Source: a virus
Reading direction: 5' to 3' (one strand)
Length of the DNA: 20,328 nt
Virus record (IMG/VR): IMGVR_UViG_3300018080_000690
Coordinates: 1-20,328 of that record
This document shows positions 9,020 through 15,293 of the stretch, piece after piece. The translations under genes and the position numbers were made by a program. Numbering within the stretch: the first letter of the stretch is position 1; every line of letters begins with the position of its first letter. The notes beneath the pieces were generated by a model. The model was not told the origin of the DNA and ran no database searches. It worked only from the letters and a program-made list of their open reading frames with translations.

Positions 9020-9410
9020 AATCCAGAATCTCCAGCATAAAGGATTCAACATTATCGATCCGGTTCATAAACTCATTAAACCCTTCCTTGCTGTGCCAGA
9101 CCGCATAATTGTTTTGCAGATGCTCAAACCGCTCTGCCACCAGGATACATCCCTCGGTATCCCGAATACTGTTGCCGAGATGGAAATAAATCCCTGTCCG
9201 CCCGGGGACATCCTGTACCAGATAGGTGTCATATTTATTTTTATAGCGAGCCAGAGTACAGAAATAGCGACCGGGCGGGATACAGGAGATATTCTGTTTG
9301 TTGCCCCGCCAGATTTCTTCAGCAGTGACCGCAAACGGTTCCCCGTCCTGCAACAGCACTCCAAACGTTCCCTGAGCGGTATAGGCAATCCGCTTCAGCT
9401 GTATCAACAT
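9012..9410 (-). CDS. DUF5675 family protein
   Basis: This 132-residue protein matches DUF5675: GTFGVLLQDGEPFAVTAEE, then NISCIPPGRYFC, VPGRTGIYFHLGN and DTEGCILV. The 'H--N ... GCI' signature (His77, Asn80, Cys88) is loosely like the His/Cys active site of YkuD L,D-transpeptidases. A peptidoglycan-related reaction is therefore possible but unproven. The family has no established function. The frame can begin one codon earlier at a GTG; the ATG at 9410 was preferred although the SD (AAGG) is very close to it. Neighbours are two membrane proteins upstream and a tail gene downstream, whose start lies inside its last codons. Confidence 0.82.
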   Translation of the reverse strand: MLIQLKRIAYTAQGTFGVLLQDGEPFAVTAEEIWRGNKQNISCIPPGRYFCTLARYKNKYDTYLVQDVPGRTGIYFHLGNSIRDTEGCILVAERFEHLQNNYAVWHSKEGFNEFMNRIDNVESFMLEILDYG

Positions 9411-9414
9411 CACC

Positions 9415-9750
9415 TTACCAGAACTTCAGTTTGCGAAGCGCTCCGACTATAATCAGGAGACCTCGCTCCAGTAATCCACCGGTGACCTCTCGTACAATCA
9501 CCTCGATCACATCAATGGTCTCATCTTTAATAGTCGCTTTTTCCCGGGGGCTCAATTTGACCCCCAGCTCTGACGCCGGATGTTTCCCCTGCCGGTACGC
9601 TTCAATCGCCTCGGCAATTTCTTTTACCGGGCGTTTGTACTTTCCGGCAAGGTGTTTCGCCAGGATACCGAGCAGAATCACCACAATGCCAAGCCCGGCT
9701 GTGATGAGCTGCCACGTGTTTTCCGGGCTAAAAACCACAGACCAGTCCAT
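9415..9750 (-). CDS. Small membrane protein, holin-like candidate
   Basis: This 111-residue protein has one clear transmembrane segment near the N-terminus (ITAGLGIVVILLGILA, about residues 16-31). A charged soluble stretch follows (KRPVKEIAEAIEAYRQGK), and the C-terminus is hydrophobic and amphipathic (LLERGLLIIVGALRKLKFW). No family is recognised with confidence. Size and topology fit a holin or another small phage membrane protein. It has a clear AAGGAG SD eight bases upstream. It lies between the XhlA-like gene and the DUF5675 gene, all likely co-expressed. Holin, antiholin and exclusion protein are all open. Confidence 0.68.
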   Translation of the reverse strand: MDWSVVFSPENTWQLITAGLGIVVILLGILAKHLAGKYKRPVKEIAEAIEAYRQGKHPASELGVKLSPREKATIKDETIDVIEVIVREVTGGLLERGLLIIVGALRKLKFW

Positions 9751-9765
9751 ATGTCTTTCTCCTTG

Positions 9766-9960
9766 TTAAAACAGACTCTGGACAGTGAATCCGAGTAGTA
9801 GCAGTACAATGCCTCCGATAAACCACCACTGGATTTTGACTTGACCGCGGACTGCCTGAATCTGTGGGTATATTCCTTTTTCAGGGTCAATAATCCGCTC
9901 AATCTTTTCCGTCAGTTCTTCCACCTTTTCAATGAGTCGATCTACTCGGTCATTGTCCAT
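9766..9960 (-). CDS. Small membrane protein, XhlA-like
   Basis: This 64-residue protein has an N-terminal coiled-coil-like helix (DRLIEKVEELTEKIERII) and one C-terminal transmembrane segment (FIGGIVLLLLGFTV). That is the layout of haemolysin XhlA-type proteins, which take part in lysis in some Bacillus phages. There is a GAGGA SD overlapping the chaperone stop. It is the first gene of a three-gene insert between the chaperone and the tape measure. It could equally be a superinfection-exclusion membrane protein: HK97 gp15, a membrane protein that blocks DNA entry, has its gene next to the tape-measure gene. Function undecided. Confidence 0.72.
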   Translation of the reverse strand: MDNDRVDRLIEKVEELTEKIERIIDPEKGIYPQIQAVRGQVKIQWWFIGGIVLLLLGFTVQSLF

Positions 9961-9966
9961 TGTTCC

Positions 9967-10356
9967 TCATTGGTTGACAGGTTTACTTTTTTCTCCCTGA
10001 TACTCCTTTGCGTATTCACTGAACACCTGAAAAATATCCAGTCGCTGCATGTCGGTCAGATTCCGAAGTTTCTGTGCCGGGGCATCTGGAAGCAGGATCG
10101 GAATGATATCTTCCAGTGCCTGTGCCAGCTGGTCAATATCTTCCTCGCTCAACGTATCCCAGTCCAGCTCCTGTAATTCATCCGGATCTTCCTCCCCGGA
10201 GATCTTGAGCAATTGCTGTAATTTCCGCTGGTATACCTGAAACCGCTTTTGCTCCAGCAATCCCAGAGTAATCATGGTTTTGAGAGGATATCGTTCGCCA
10301 TCAATTTCGATGGCAGGGTGTTCCAGTTGGGTACTGAGAGAGAGTGTCTTTGCCAT
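9967..10356 (-). CDS. Tail assembly chaperone candidate (gpG-like)
   Basis: This 129-residue acidic helical protein follows the major tail gene. It contains HPAIEIDGERYPLKTMITLG, then LEQKRFQVYQRKLQQLL and an Asp/Glu-rich middle (DPDELQELDWDTLSEED). An 'I-(I/L)-G--Y-l------L' start is usual for siphovirus tail assembly chaperones, which coat the tape measure during tail assembly. Many such genes make a longer GT product by a programmed frameshift. Here both alternative frames hit stops soon after the A-rich end of the gene, so no frameshifted extension is evident. The stop is six bases before the next ATG. Confidence 0.72.
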   Translation of the reverse strand: MAKTLSLSTQLEHPAIEIDGERYPLKTMITLGLLEQKRFQVYQRKLQQLLKISGEEDPDELQELDWDTLSEEDIDQLAQALEDIIPILLPDAPAQKLRNLTDMQRLDIFQVFSEYAKEYQGEKSKPVNQ

Positions 10357-10359
10357 GGC

Positions 10360-10554
10360 TTACGTGCCTCCGCTTTTCGATTGATATTCCAGTTTAATAC
10401 CCAGTTCCCGACAGACTTCTTCCAATCGGGTCTGGGCTTGTCGGGCTTCCTGAGCCTGTTTTCGATGAAAACTTCGCGCCCGGTTGTGACTCCGGGCACT
10501 GGCATCAAGCACCCGGTAGGCTTCCTGAATGGCTTTGGTGACTTCCTCTGCCAT
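10360..10554 (-). CDS. Small helical basic protein between major tail and chaperone genes
   Basis: A 64-residue frame has a strong SD (AAAGGAG) and lies in the tail operon. It is almost all helix, rich in Ala, Arg, Gln and Glu (AIQEAYRVLDASARS, HRKQAQEARQAQTRLEEVC). I do not recognise a family. Its place between the major tail protein and the chaperone suggests a role in tube assembly, but that is inference. No slippery sequence was seen that would fuse it to the next gene. Confidence 0.68.
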   Translation of the reverse strand: MAEEVTKAIQEAYRVLDASARSHNRARSFHRKQAQEARQAQTRLEEVCRELGIKLEYQSKSGGT

Positions 10555-10571
10555 TTCAGACTCCTTTCAGA

Positions 10572-11165
10572 TTATTGCGCTGCCGCATCCTGAGCGACAA
10601 TCTTGCCAAACTCCTCGCCGTCACTCTGGGTGTCATCCCATAACGCCTCAAAACTGATTGCCAGTCCGGCTGCTTCCCCTTTTACATAGACCGGTGCCGG
10701 ATTCGTCGCCTGATGCACCTTGGGGACTTCATACTGCATATTGAAGGCATCACCATACGGTGAGACACCCCGACAGAGCAGGGCAAAGACCGCCACTTCC
10801 CGACCCTGTGCCAGATTCACATCCTTATGTCCGGGTGTCCCGGTTCCGGCAGCCACCTGGGTAACGGTATTATCATTCAGGATCTTGGCATACATCTCCA
10901 TCGTGAGATCCGCCAGCGTGAAGCTGATTGCCAGCCCTTCCTGTGTCCGCCACGCTTTTTTCGGTCCGGTGGCACCGAGTCCGAAAAATTTGCTGATTTC
11001 CTGCGAATGGGTGACGGTGACTCCATCCTCGGTGATGTTTTCCGACCCGCTAGTGCCGAGCTTCGTCCAGTTCCCAGCCGGTTCGGTATCTACTTCGGGA
11101 ACGGCTTCCCCGACCGGTGCCACCCAGGCATTAATAGGACCGGCAATGATTTCATACGGTTGCAT
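10572..11165 (-). CDS. Major tail (tube) protein
   Basis: This 197-residue protein matches siphovirus tail-tube subunits, which stack as hexameric rings to form the DNA channel. It contains AGPINAWVAPVGEAVPEVD and WTKLGTSGSENITEDGV near the N-terminus, then AISFTLADLTMEMYAKIL. These are characteristic of this family ('W--lG--se-gv', then 'ftL-e-t-e--a--l'). The second half has AVFALLCRGVSPYG and a C-terminal beta segment. An AGGAG SD sits seven bases before the ATG, overlapping the end of the upstream gene, consistent with high expression. No sheath gene accompanies it, so the tail is probably non-contractile. Confidence 0.88.
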   Translation of the reverse strand: MQPYEIIAGPINAWVAPVGEAVPEVDTEPAGNWTKLGTSGSENITEDGVTVTHSQEISKFFGLGATGPKKAWRTQEGLAISFTLADLTMEMYAKILNDNTVTQVAAGTGTPGHKDVNLAQGREVAVFALLCRGVSPYGDAFNMQYEVPKVHQATNPAPVYVKGEAAGLAISFEALWDDTQSDGEEFGKIVAQDAAAQ

Positions 11166-11166
11166 C

Positions 11167-11403
11167 TTAAGACTCCTTTATCTTGTCGATGTGAAAACCG
11201 GGCTGTCGACGCAATTGCCGATACCGCTCATAAGAGATAGTAATAGATCGGTTTCGCCGGACGATCTCTCCATCAATCTCAGCCTGATGTGCCGGACCCC
11301 GATAGACAATTTCCACCTTGGACGGCTTTGTGGGCTTTTTCGATTGCGCCTTGTCTTCCGATTTCTCTTGTTCTTTCGTTTGACTCTTTTTCTTTGCATT
11401 CAT
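11167..11403 (-). CDS. Lysine-rich small protein before the major tail gene, unknown
   Basis: This is a 78-residue protein with an N-terminal half almost entirely Lys, Glu, Gln, Ser and Pro, so probably disordered. The folded part (VEIVYRGPAHQAEIDGEIV, then SITISYERYRQL) looks like one small beta-alpha unit. I do not recognise a characterised family. The start at 11403 overlaps the previous stop (ATGA); an upstream in-frame start at 11457 is not favoured because it would lie deep in the previous gene. Small proteins at this position in other phages are generally unassigned. It ends one base before the major tail start. Confidence 0.68.
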   Translation of the reverse strand: MNAKKKSQTKEQEKSEDKAQSKKPTKPSKVEIVYRGPAHQAEIDGEIVRRNRSITISYERYRQLRRQPGFHIDKIKES

Positions 11404-11819
11404 GTGACTAACTCCTCTGCCATGGTCACGAGATAACTGCTGTTGATAAAGGGCCACCGGGTGACGGGATCCTGGATCTGTAGGGGACCACCCACCGGGA
11501 GGATATCATGTATCAATGTGCCGTTGATGGTCTCTCGCCGGAGGTGTTTCAAGCGTTCATACACCGCCCGGAAGACCTTCATCCCTTCGATATATGTCTC
11601 TCCATAGGTCTGAATATCCACCCGGGTATGTCCGATTCGCATATAGCCATTGCCACGCCCTGGCGATCCGGCTGGTTGAATGATGATAGCCTTCCGGGGC
11701 ATACCATTATGCTGTGCCTCGGGAATCTCCAATCCATAAATCCGACTACCGGTCAGATCAGTGATTTCGGTCGTGCCTTCCAGAATCCCAATCATGGCAG
11801 TAATCACATCCGGTATCAT
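11400..11819 (-). CDS. Tail completion/terminator-like protein (DUF3168/gp17 class)
   Basis: This 139-residue protein begins MIPDVITAMIGILEG and contains RKAIIIQPAGSPG, then VDIQTYGETYIEGMKVF and helices near AVYERLKHL. This resembles proteins that cap the tail tube at the head-proximal end (SPP1 gp17 / lambda gpU-like, DUF3168). Its order, after the neck protein and before the tail tube gene, is the standard one. The start at 11819 was chosen because it overlaps the neck stop codon by four bases (ATGA); the frame is open five codons further up. The family assignment is by pattern and position. Confidence 0.75.
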   Translation of the reverse strand: MIPDVITAMIGILEGTTEITDLTGSRIYGLEIPEAQHNGMPRKAIIIQPAGSPGRGNGYMRIGHTRVDIQTYGETYIEGMKVFRAVYERLKHLRRETINGTLIHDILPVGGPLQIQDPVTRWPFINSSYLVTMAEELVT

Positions 11820-12142
11820 AACCGCTCCATCCACTTCTCAACCGATTTTCCCAGATACGGGTAAAGATGGTCTGCCGCATTCCGGAGAAAACTCCCGTGC
11901 TTCAACTCCAGCCAGATCACATAATTCACACCCATGCTGCCCCATTCGCCATAGACCTTGCGTCCTTCACCTTTTGCCATCGTGATAATCCGGACCGACC
12001 CCTCGGCGGTTCCGGTGCGGTTCTGCCAGCCCGGATGATGCCGCTTCGCATGAATCACCGAATCCGCCATCGTCTCGTTGATCGCCGCTTTCGATGCCAT
12101 CCGGGTTTTTGCCAGAATTCGGTCTCCATTCCAGTGCAACAT
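11816..12142 (-). CDS. Neck protein, HK97 gp10-like
   Basis: This 108-residue protein resembles HK97 gp10 family neck proteins. It begins with a helical, basic stretch (AKTRMASKAAINETMADSV), followed by HHPGWQNRTGTAEGSVRI, a YGEWGSMGVNYVIWLELKHG segment, and a C-terminal helix (LYPYLGKSVEKWMERL). 'P--TG-L--SI ... Y--YVE-G---P--FL-PA' is the usual family pattern, and the segments here follow it loosely. It acts at the head-tail interface. Genes on both sides are connector genes, with 1-base and 4-base overlaps. Confidence 0.8.
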   Translation of the reverse strand: MLHWNGDRILAKTRMASKAAINETMADSVIHAKRHHPGWQNRTGTAEGSVRIITMAKGEGRKVYGEWGSMGVNYVIWLELKHGSFLRNAADHLYPYLGKSVEKWMERL

Positions 12143-12489
12143 CAGTCCACTCCCTGTAAGGTCAGTGCCAGGTGATCCCGTCTGGGGATCACACTGTCGA
12201 TCCCCACCGTCTGATTCAGCAGGATATTGCCCTGGCGATCCGTGACCTGGGTTACCCGATCTTCCTCCGTGATGTCCGTGGTTTTTGGGACAATCATTTT
12301 CGATTCCGCTACCGTTACCAAATCGCCCTGACTGGTGCGAACGGTTTTGGTCTCAGTCCAGAAATAGCAGGGGAGGTCTGTGAGATAATCCTGCCAGTCC
12401 GGCTGCACCGGCTGGTGATACTCATCCTCGCCGCTGGCTTGATTCCGCTGGACGGTCGCCCGCATGGTCATCACCGATCTGGCACTCAT
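12142..12489 (-). CDS. Head closure (head-tail adaptor) protein, gp16-like
   Basis: This is a 115-residue beta-rich protein in the position of the head-closure protein (SPP1 gp16 / Hc1 class), the stopper that seals the connector after packaging. It contains MRATVQRNQASGEDEY near the N-terminus, PCYFWTETK, and DRVTQVTDRQGNIL. The pattern 'V-R-----D-yG-----W-dl-cy----' is common in this family. It shares four bases with the upstream connector gene (ATGA), and its stop overlaps the next start (TGATG). The call depends mainly on gene order and this weak family pattern. Confidence 0.72.
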   Translation of the reverse strand: MSARSVMTMRATVQRNQASGEDEYHQPVQPDWQDYLTDLPCYFWTETKTVRTSQGDLVTVAESKMIVPKTTDITEEDRVTQVTDRQGNILLNQTVGIDSVIPRRDHLALTLQGVD

Positions 12490-13010
12490 GCAAAATCCAT
12501 CCTCCCAAGCCTGTTGAGGATCTTCCGGCGTTCATCTTCATACTCTCCCAGCGTCACCTTATAATCACCGATCCCCTCGGATTTTACTCCCCGGTATTCC
12601 AGTGCCAGCTTGACCAAATCAATCACCACCCGTTTTCGCTGTGCCGATTCATCCACCGGCGTATAATCGACCTCGATCACGTCCCCCCAGATTGGACGGG
12701 GATTGGTCCCGTCACTCAACCGTTCGATCCGGCGTTTGTCCGGCCAGACCTGATAGTCATCAGCAGCCAGATCGAGCGTGGTTCCACCAAACACACCCCA
12801 CAGGATTTCTGTGATCGAGGTGATGGTATCAGCCGGTCGGGACAGCACAATAAAATGTCCCCCCCCAAATATCTTCTCGATCTCCGTGGTATGGTCTCCA
12901 TAGCGCCGGATAATCTCTGCTTCCGCATCATTGATTAACCGACTCAGCGCCGGATCACTGATATCTGTCTCCACATGCTCCCGTACCTCTGCCGGACTTA
13001 ATAACGCCAT
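12486..13010 (-). CDS. Head-tail connector (adaptor) protein, gp6/gp15-like
   Basis: This 174-residue, largely helical protein matches the adaptor class (HK97 gp6 / SPP1 gp15) that docks under the portal. It begins ALLSPAEVREHVETD, continues with ALSRLINDAEAEIIRRYGD, and has a beta insert followed by C-terminal helices (KRVVIDLVKLALEYRG). These 'L-eV--hie-d--D--L--li--Ae--I--r-G' starts are typical. It stands first in a block of four connector genes, the expected position. The start at 13010 has an AAGGA SD; the stop overlaps the next ATG (ATGA). An 8-G run in the coding strand encodes three consecutive glycines and is listed separately. Confidence 0.82.
   Translation of the reverse strand: MALLSPAEVREHVETDISDPALSRLINDAEAEIIRRYGDHTTEIEKIFGGGHFIVLSRPADTITSITEILWGVFGGTTLDLAADDYQVWPDKRRIERLSDGTNPRPIWGDVIEVDYTPVDESAQRKRVVIDLVKLALEYRGVKSEGIGDYKVTLGEYEDERRKILNRLGRMDFA
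12859..12866 (-). repeat. Homopolymer G8 tract inside the connector gene
   Basis: The coding strand reads GGG GGG GG(A), encoding Gly-Gly-Gly after Ile-Phe. The run is eight bases on the minus strand. Tracts of this length can slip during replication; a one-base change would disrupt an essential connector protein. It may also be a sequencing error hotspot, although the reading frame is intact as given. Confidence 0.6.
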
Positions 13011-13015
13011 CACCG

Positions 13016-13306
13016 TTATCCTTTCAGCTGCTGCTGAATCTCCTCAGCGATCTTTTTCCCGATGCCCTTGATTGCCGTGAGATCCTCGATCTCCCGAACG
13101 GCTGACACCGTTAGAATCCCGGCTTCCACCAGAGATTCATATCCCGGAAAATCTTCAGGGAGAAATCCCAGCCGGTCGGCTTCTTTCTGCGGGATAATCT
13201 GTCCGGACGCTGCCAATAGAAATGCCGCTTCCGGATCGCCCTCGGGAACCACCTGTTCCCGGTCTGCGGTGAGATATAACCGCTGTTCTGCCTTGATACC
13301 CTTCAT
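13016..13306 (-). CDS. Small phage protein with C-terminal helix-hairpin-helix motif
   Basis: This 96-residue protein has a small N-terminal domain (AEQRLYLTADREQVV, then GDPEAAFLLAASGQIIP) of a type seen in other phage head modules. It ends in an apparent helix-hairpin-helix, EDLTAIKGIGKKIAEEIQ at residues 74-91, with the GIG hairpin. HhH motifs usually bind DNA backbone non-specifically. A role touching DNA at the head-tail junction is therefore conceivable, but no function is established. The frame continues upstream to an ATG at 13348 overlapping the previous stop. I prefer 13306 because AGGAG sits six bases upstream; the longer form (110 residues) remains possible. Confidence 0.78.
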   Translation of the reverse strand: MKGIKAEQRLYLTADREQVVPEGDPEAAFLLAASGQIIPQKEADRLGFLPEDFPGYESLVEAGILTVSAVREIEDLTAIKGIGKKIAEEIQQQLKG

Positions 13307-13347
13307 CTTCTGCTCCTGTTGCTTGATATGGGTTATCGTGAGTGCCA

Positions 13348-13692
13348 TCAGACCTGGAGGACTGCCACAGACAGCCCGGTCACCTCATCCACAGTGAATT
13401 TCAGATCCTGACTCCCGAAATCATTGTAGACCCTCGGTGGAAACGGACCGATAAACTTGTCCCCGGATGAAGCCGGGATAACAACCGTCCGCTCTGCCAC
13501 TGCCAGATCGTCCACTGCCTTCGGGGTCTGAATCGTCACCGTACAATCACCGGTCCCGGACTTTTTGAAATGGAGAATCGTCTTTCCGTCATTCCGAATC
13601 AGATAGGTATTCCCGACCGAGAGACTCCCGTGATAGATGGCAGCCAACCCGATACGCCGGACTTTTTCCGGTTCAAAACGAACTTCCGCCAT
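13348..13692 (-). CDS. Conserved phage structural protein of unknown function
   Basis: This protein has 114 residues and is predicted all-beta. It has the pattern TILHFKKSG...TVTIQTPKAVDDLAVAE, then VVIPASSGDKFIGPFPPRVYN. This 'I-Q-TP ... DLAVA-RT-V-PA--G--FIGPFPP-VYN' layout recurs in small phage proteins found between capsid and connector genes. Such proteins have no settled role; a decoration, stopper or spike-like function is possible. It has a good SD (GAGGAG, six bases before the ATG), and its stop overlaps an upstream ATG of the next frame (TGATG). Confidence 0.78.
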   Translation of the reverse strand: MAEVRFEPEKVRRIGLAAIYHGSLSVGNTYLIRNDGKTILHFKKSGTGDCTVTIQTPKAVDDLAVAERTVVIPASSGDKFIGPFPPRVYNDFGSQDLKFTVDEVTGLSVAVLQV

Positions 13693-13702
13693 AAGACACT
13701 CC

Positions 13703-13972
13703 TCAGTTTATTGCCAGATAGGTCACGATCAGTTTGCCCCCGGATGTATCCGTCCCTCCGGTATTATTGATCGTGTCGGCTGCCGTAATCGAAAACTCCG
13801 AGGTCAAATTGCTCACATCCGTCACATCCGTTCCAGCTCCGACTGCATAAAACACCGAAACCAGACGGTCACTCGTATCAATACCGGTCACCGTGTGATC
13901 TCCAGCGGCCCCACCAGTGATAATCGCCTGGGTCACGGCATCCCGGGGGATGGACCCTTTGATATAGTTCAT
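13703..13972 (-). CDS. Small conserved phage protein after the capsid gene (possible decoration protein)
   Basis: This is an 89-residue, mostly beta protein rich in Thr, Asp and Gly. It contains TVTGIDTSDRLVSVFYAVG, then DLTSEF-like SNLTSEFSI and TINNTGGTDTSGGKL, ending in LIVTYLAIN. Similar small proteins often sit directly after major capsid genes in siphoviruses, but I know no demonstrated function. Head decoration is a positional guess. The start at 13972 was chosen because GAGGAG lies eight bases upstream; an in-frame upstream start (14014) would run through the capsid 3' hairpin. Confidence 0.75.
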   Translation of the reverse strand: MNYIKGSIPRDAVTQAIITGGAAGDHTVTGIDTSDRLVSVFYAVGAGTDVTDVSNLTSEFSITAADTINNTGGTDTSGGKLIVTYLAIN

Positions 13973-13988
13973 GCTTTTCGCTCCTCTG

Positions 13989-14025
13989 AGACATAGCCGG
14001 GCATCCACAGACACCCGGCCTGTCT
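13989..14025 (-). other. Hairpin in the gap after the major capsid gene
   Basis: In the 70-base gap after the capsid stop, the minus strand holds AGACA-G-GCCGGGTGT and ATGCCCGGC-TA-TGTCT. These form a 5-bp lower stem, a small internal loop and a 9-bp upper stem with two G-U pairs. No T-run follows; instead the GAGGAG SD of the next gene comes directly after. It is more likely an mRNA stability or processing element, or a partial terminator, than a full terminator. Confidence 0.6.
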
Positions 14026-14042
14026 ATCATTTCCAGTTCAGA

Positions 14043-15293
14043 TTAGATTCCAGTCACCGTGCAAAAGGCCTGGGGTCGATACACAAGAAATGCCGACCGC
14101 AAATCTGCCCGTACTGCCTGTTTCCCGTTGATGAAATAATCCGAATGGGCATTGGTGATCTGCATATCGATCCCTCGCCGGTTCGCCAGCTCCGAGAAAT
14201 TCTGGAAGTCGCCCACCAGTCCTGTATTCTCGGTTTCGGCATCCGACTGGGTTACTGCCAGACCCCAGATCCGCTCGGGTCCCGGATCTGCCGGAGATCC
14301 CCAGATATAAATCCCGTCCGCCGTCTTCAGTAACCGGATTCCCTGCCAGTCATTGGGATGGAGGATCGTTGCACCGGGCATCGCCCGACCGGTCACCCTG
14401 ATTTTTGTCATGGCTTTATAGATCGCATCCGGGACCGGATCTTCACCAGCAGCCAGGGTCTGAATATTCGCGGTATTCAGTATGCCAGTCAGATTCGAGC
14501 CGGTTCCATCACCGGTCAGGATCTGTCCGTCCAGCCGCTGCTGTAACATGAATCGCAGCCGGTTGTCCAGATAGGTTCGTACCCGTGGCTCATCTTCCAC
14601 CTGTTCATCCGTCACCGGAATCCAGACCGCCACCTTTTTCACTGGACTGGACTTTTCTTCCAGCTTCAATGCACCTTCAGGATAGGTTCCGCCTTCCGCT
14701 GTCTCTGCCGCTGCATTGGTGAATACGGTTTCTTCCATATACACGATAGCGTTCTGCGTGGTGGTCGTTTGCGGAATGAGATCCGTCACCTGGATCGGTC
14801 GGGTCGGATACTCCACAATCCGTCCGGTCCGGGTGGTCTCTGGCGGCCAACCCGCCGTGGTCTGGAAAAGCGTCTTGAGTTCAATATCTATTGTCGCCTG
14901 TGGTCCTTGTCCGCCACCTTTGTACTCGGTAAACGCCTCCGATTCCGTAAACATCGTCCCGATAGATTTCTGCTGCGGTCCGGCTGGTGGATGCGGGATC
15001 TGCCCGTTGCCGTTTCCAGCGGGTTCATCCAACTGCTGATGAACCTTTTCCAGATTCTTTTCGGTCTCCGCTGCTTTGACCAGATCCTCGATCTCCTTGG
15101 AGAGATCGGTCATTTCCTGATTCATGTTGGCAACCTTTTCCGCCCGGGCTTTGGAATCACCTTCCAGCATATCCGCCTGGCTCAGATCCAGCTCGCCCTC
15201 ATCCGTCTTGGCAGCCTCAAAAATCTCATGGAGATCTTTGCGGAGTTGCTCCAGCTTGCCGCGTTTTTCCTTTAGTTTTTCTTTGAGTGTCAT
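14043..15293 (-). CDS. Major capsid protein, HK97 fold, with N-terminal delta domain
   Basis: This is the main shell protein of the icosahedral head. Residues 1 to about 90 are strongly helical and charged (KEKLKEKRGKLEQLRKDL and on), the delta or scaffolding domain that the prohead protease normally removes. A Pro/Gly/Asn linker (about 90-108) leads to KSIGTMFTESEAF, a typical start of the mature HK97 fold. Later segments such as AVWIPVTDEQVED and LDGQILTGDGTG are characteristic of this family. The 416-residue length is usual. An SD (GGAG, seven bases before the ATG) lies inside the end of the protease gene and the two genes share four bases. A stable hairpin follows the stop. The cleavage site near residue 108 is inferred, not shown. 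Confidence 0.95.
   Translation of the reverse strand: MTLKEKLKEKRGKLEQLRKDLHEIFEAAKTDEGELDLSQADMLEGDSKARAEKVANMNQEMTDLSKEIEDLVKAAETEKNLEKVHQQLDEPAGNGNGQIPHPPAGPQQKSIGTMFTESEAFTEYKGGGQGPQATIDIELKTLFQTTAGWPPETTRTGRIVEYPTRPIQVTDLIPQTTTTQNAIVYMEETVFTNAAAETAEGGTYPEGALKLEEKSSPVKKVAVWIPVTDEQVEDEPRVRTYLDNRLRFMLQQRLDGQILTGDGTGSNLTGILNTANIQTLAAGEDPVPDAIYKAMTKIRVTGRAMPGATILHPNDWQGIRLLKTADGIYIWGSPADPGPERIWGLAVTQSDAETENTGLVGDFQNFSELANRRGIDMQITNAHSDYFINGKQAVRADLRSAFLVYRPQAFCTVTGI

Noticed and set aside
9967-10356. Programmed frameshift making a GT-type chaperone extension
   Set aside because: The A-rich stretch near the gene end is not a proper slippery heptamer in frame, and both shifted frames reach stops within about 20 codons.
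10720-11436. Long plus-strand open frame (238 residues)
   Set aside because: It lies opposite the major tail protein and its neighbours, has no SD or family pattern, and reads as low-complexity Ser/Pro/Arg; it is an antisense shadow.
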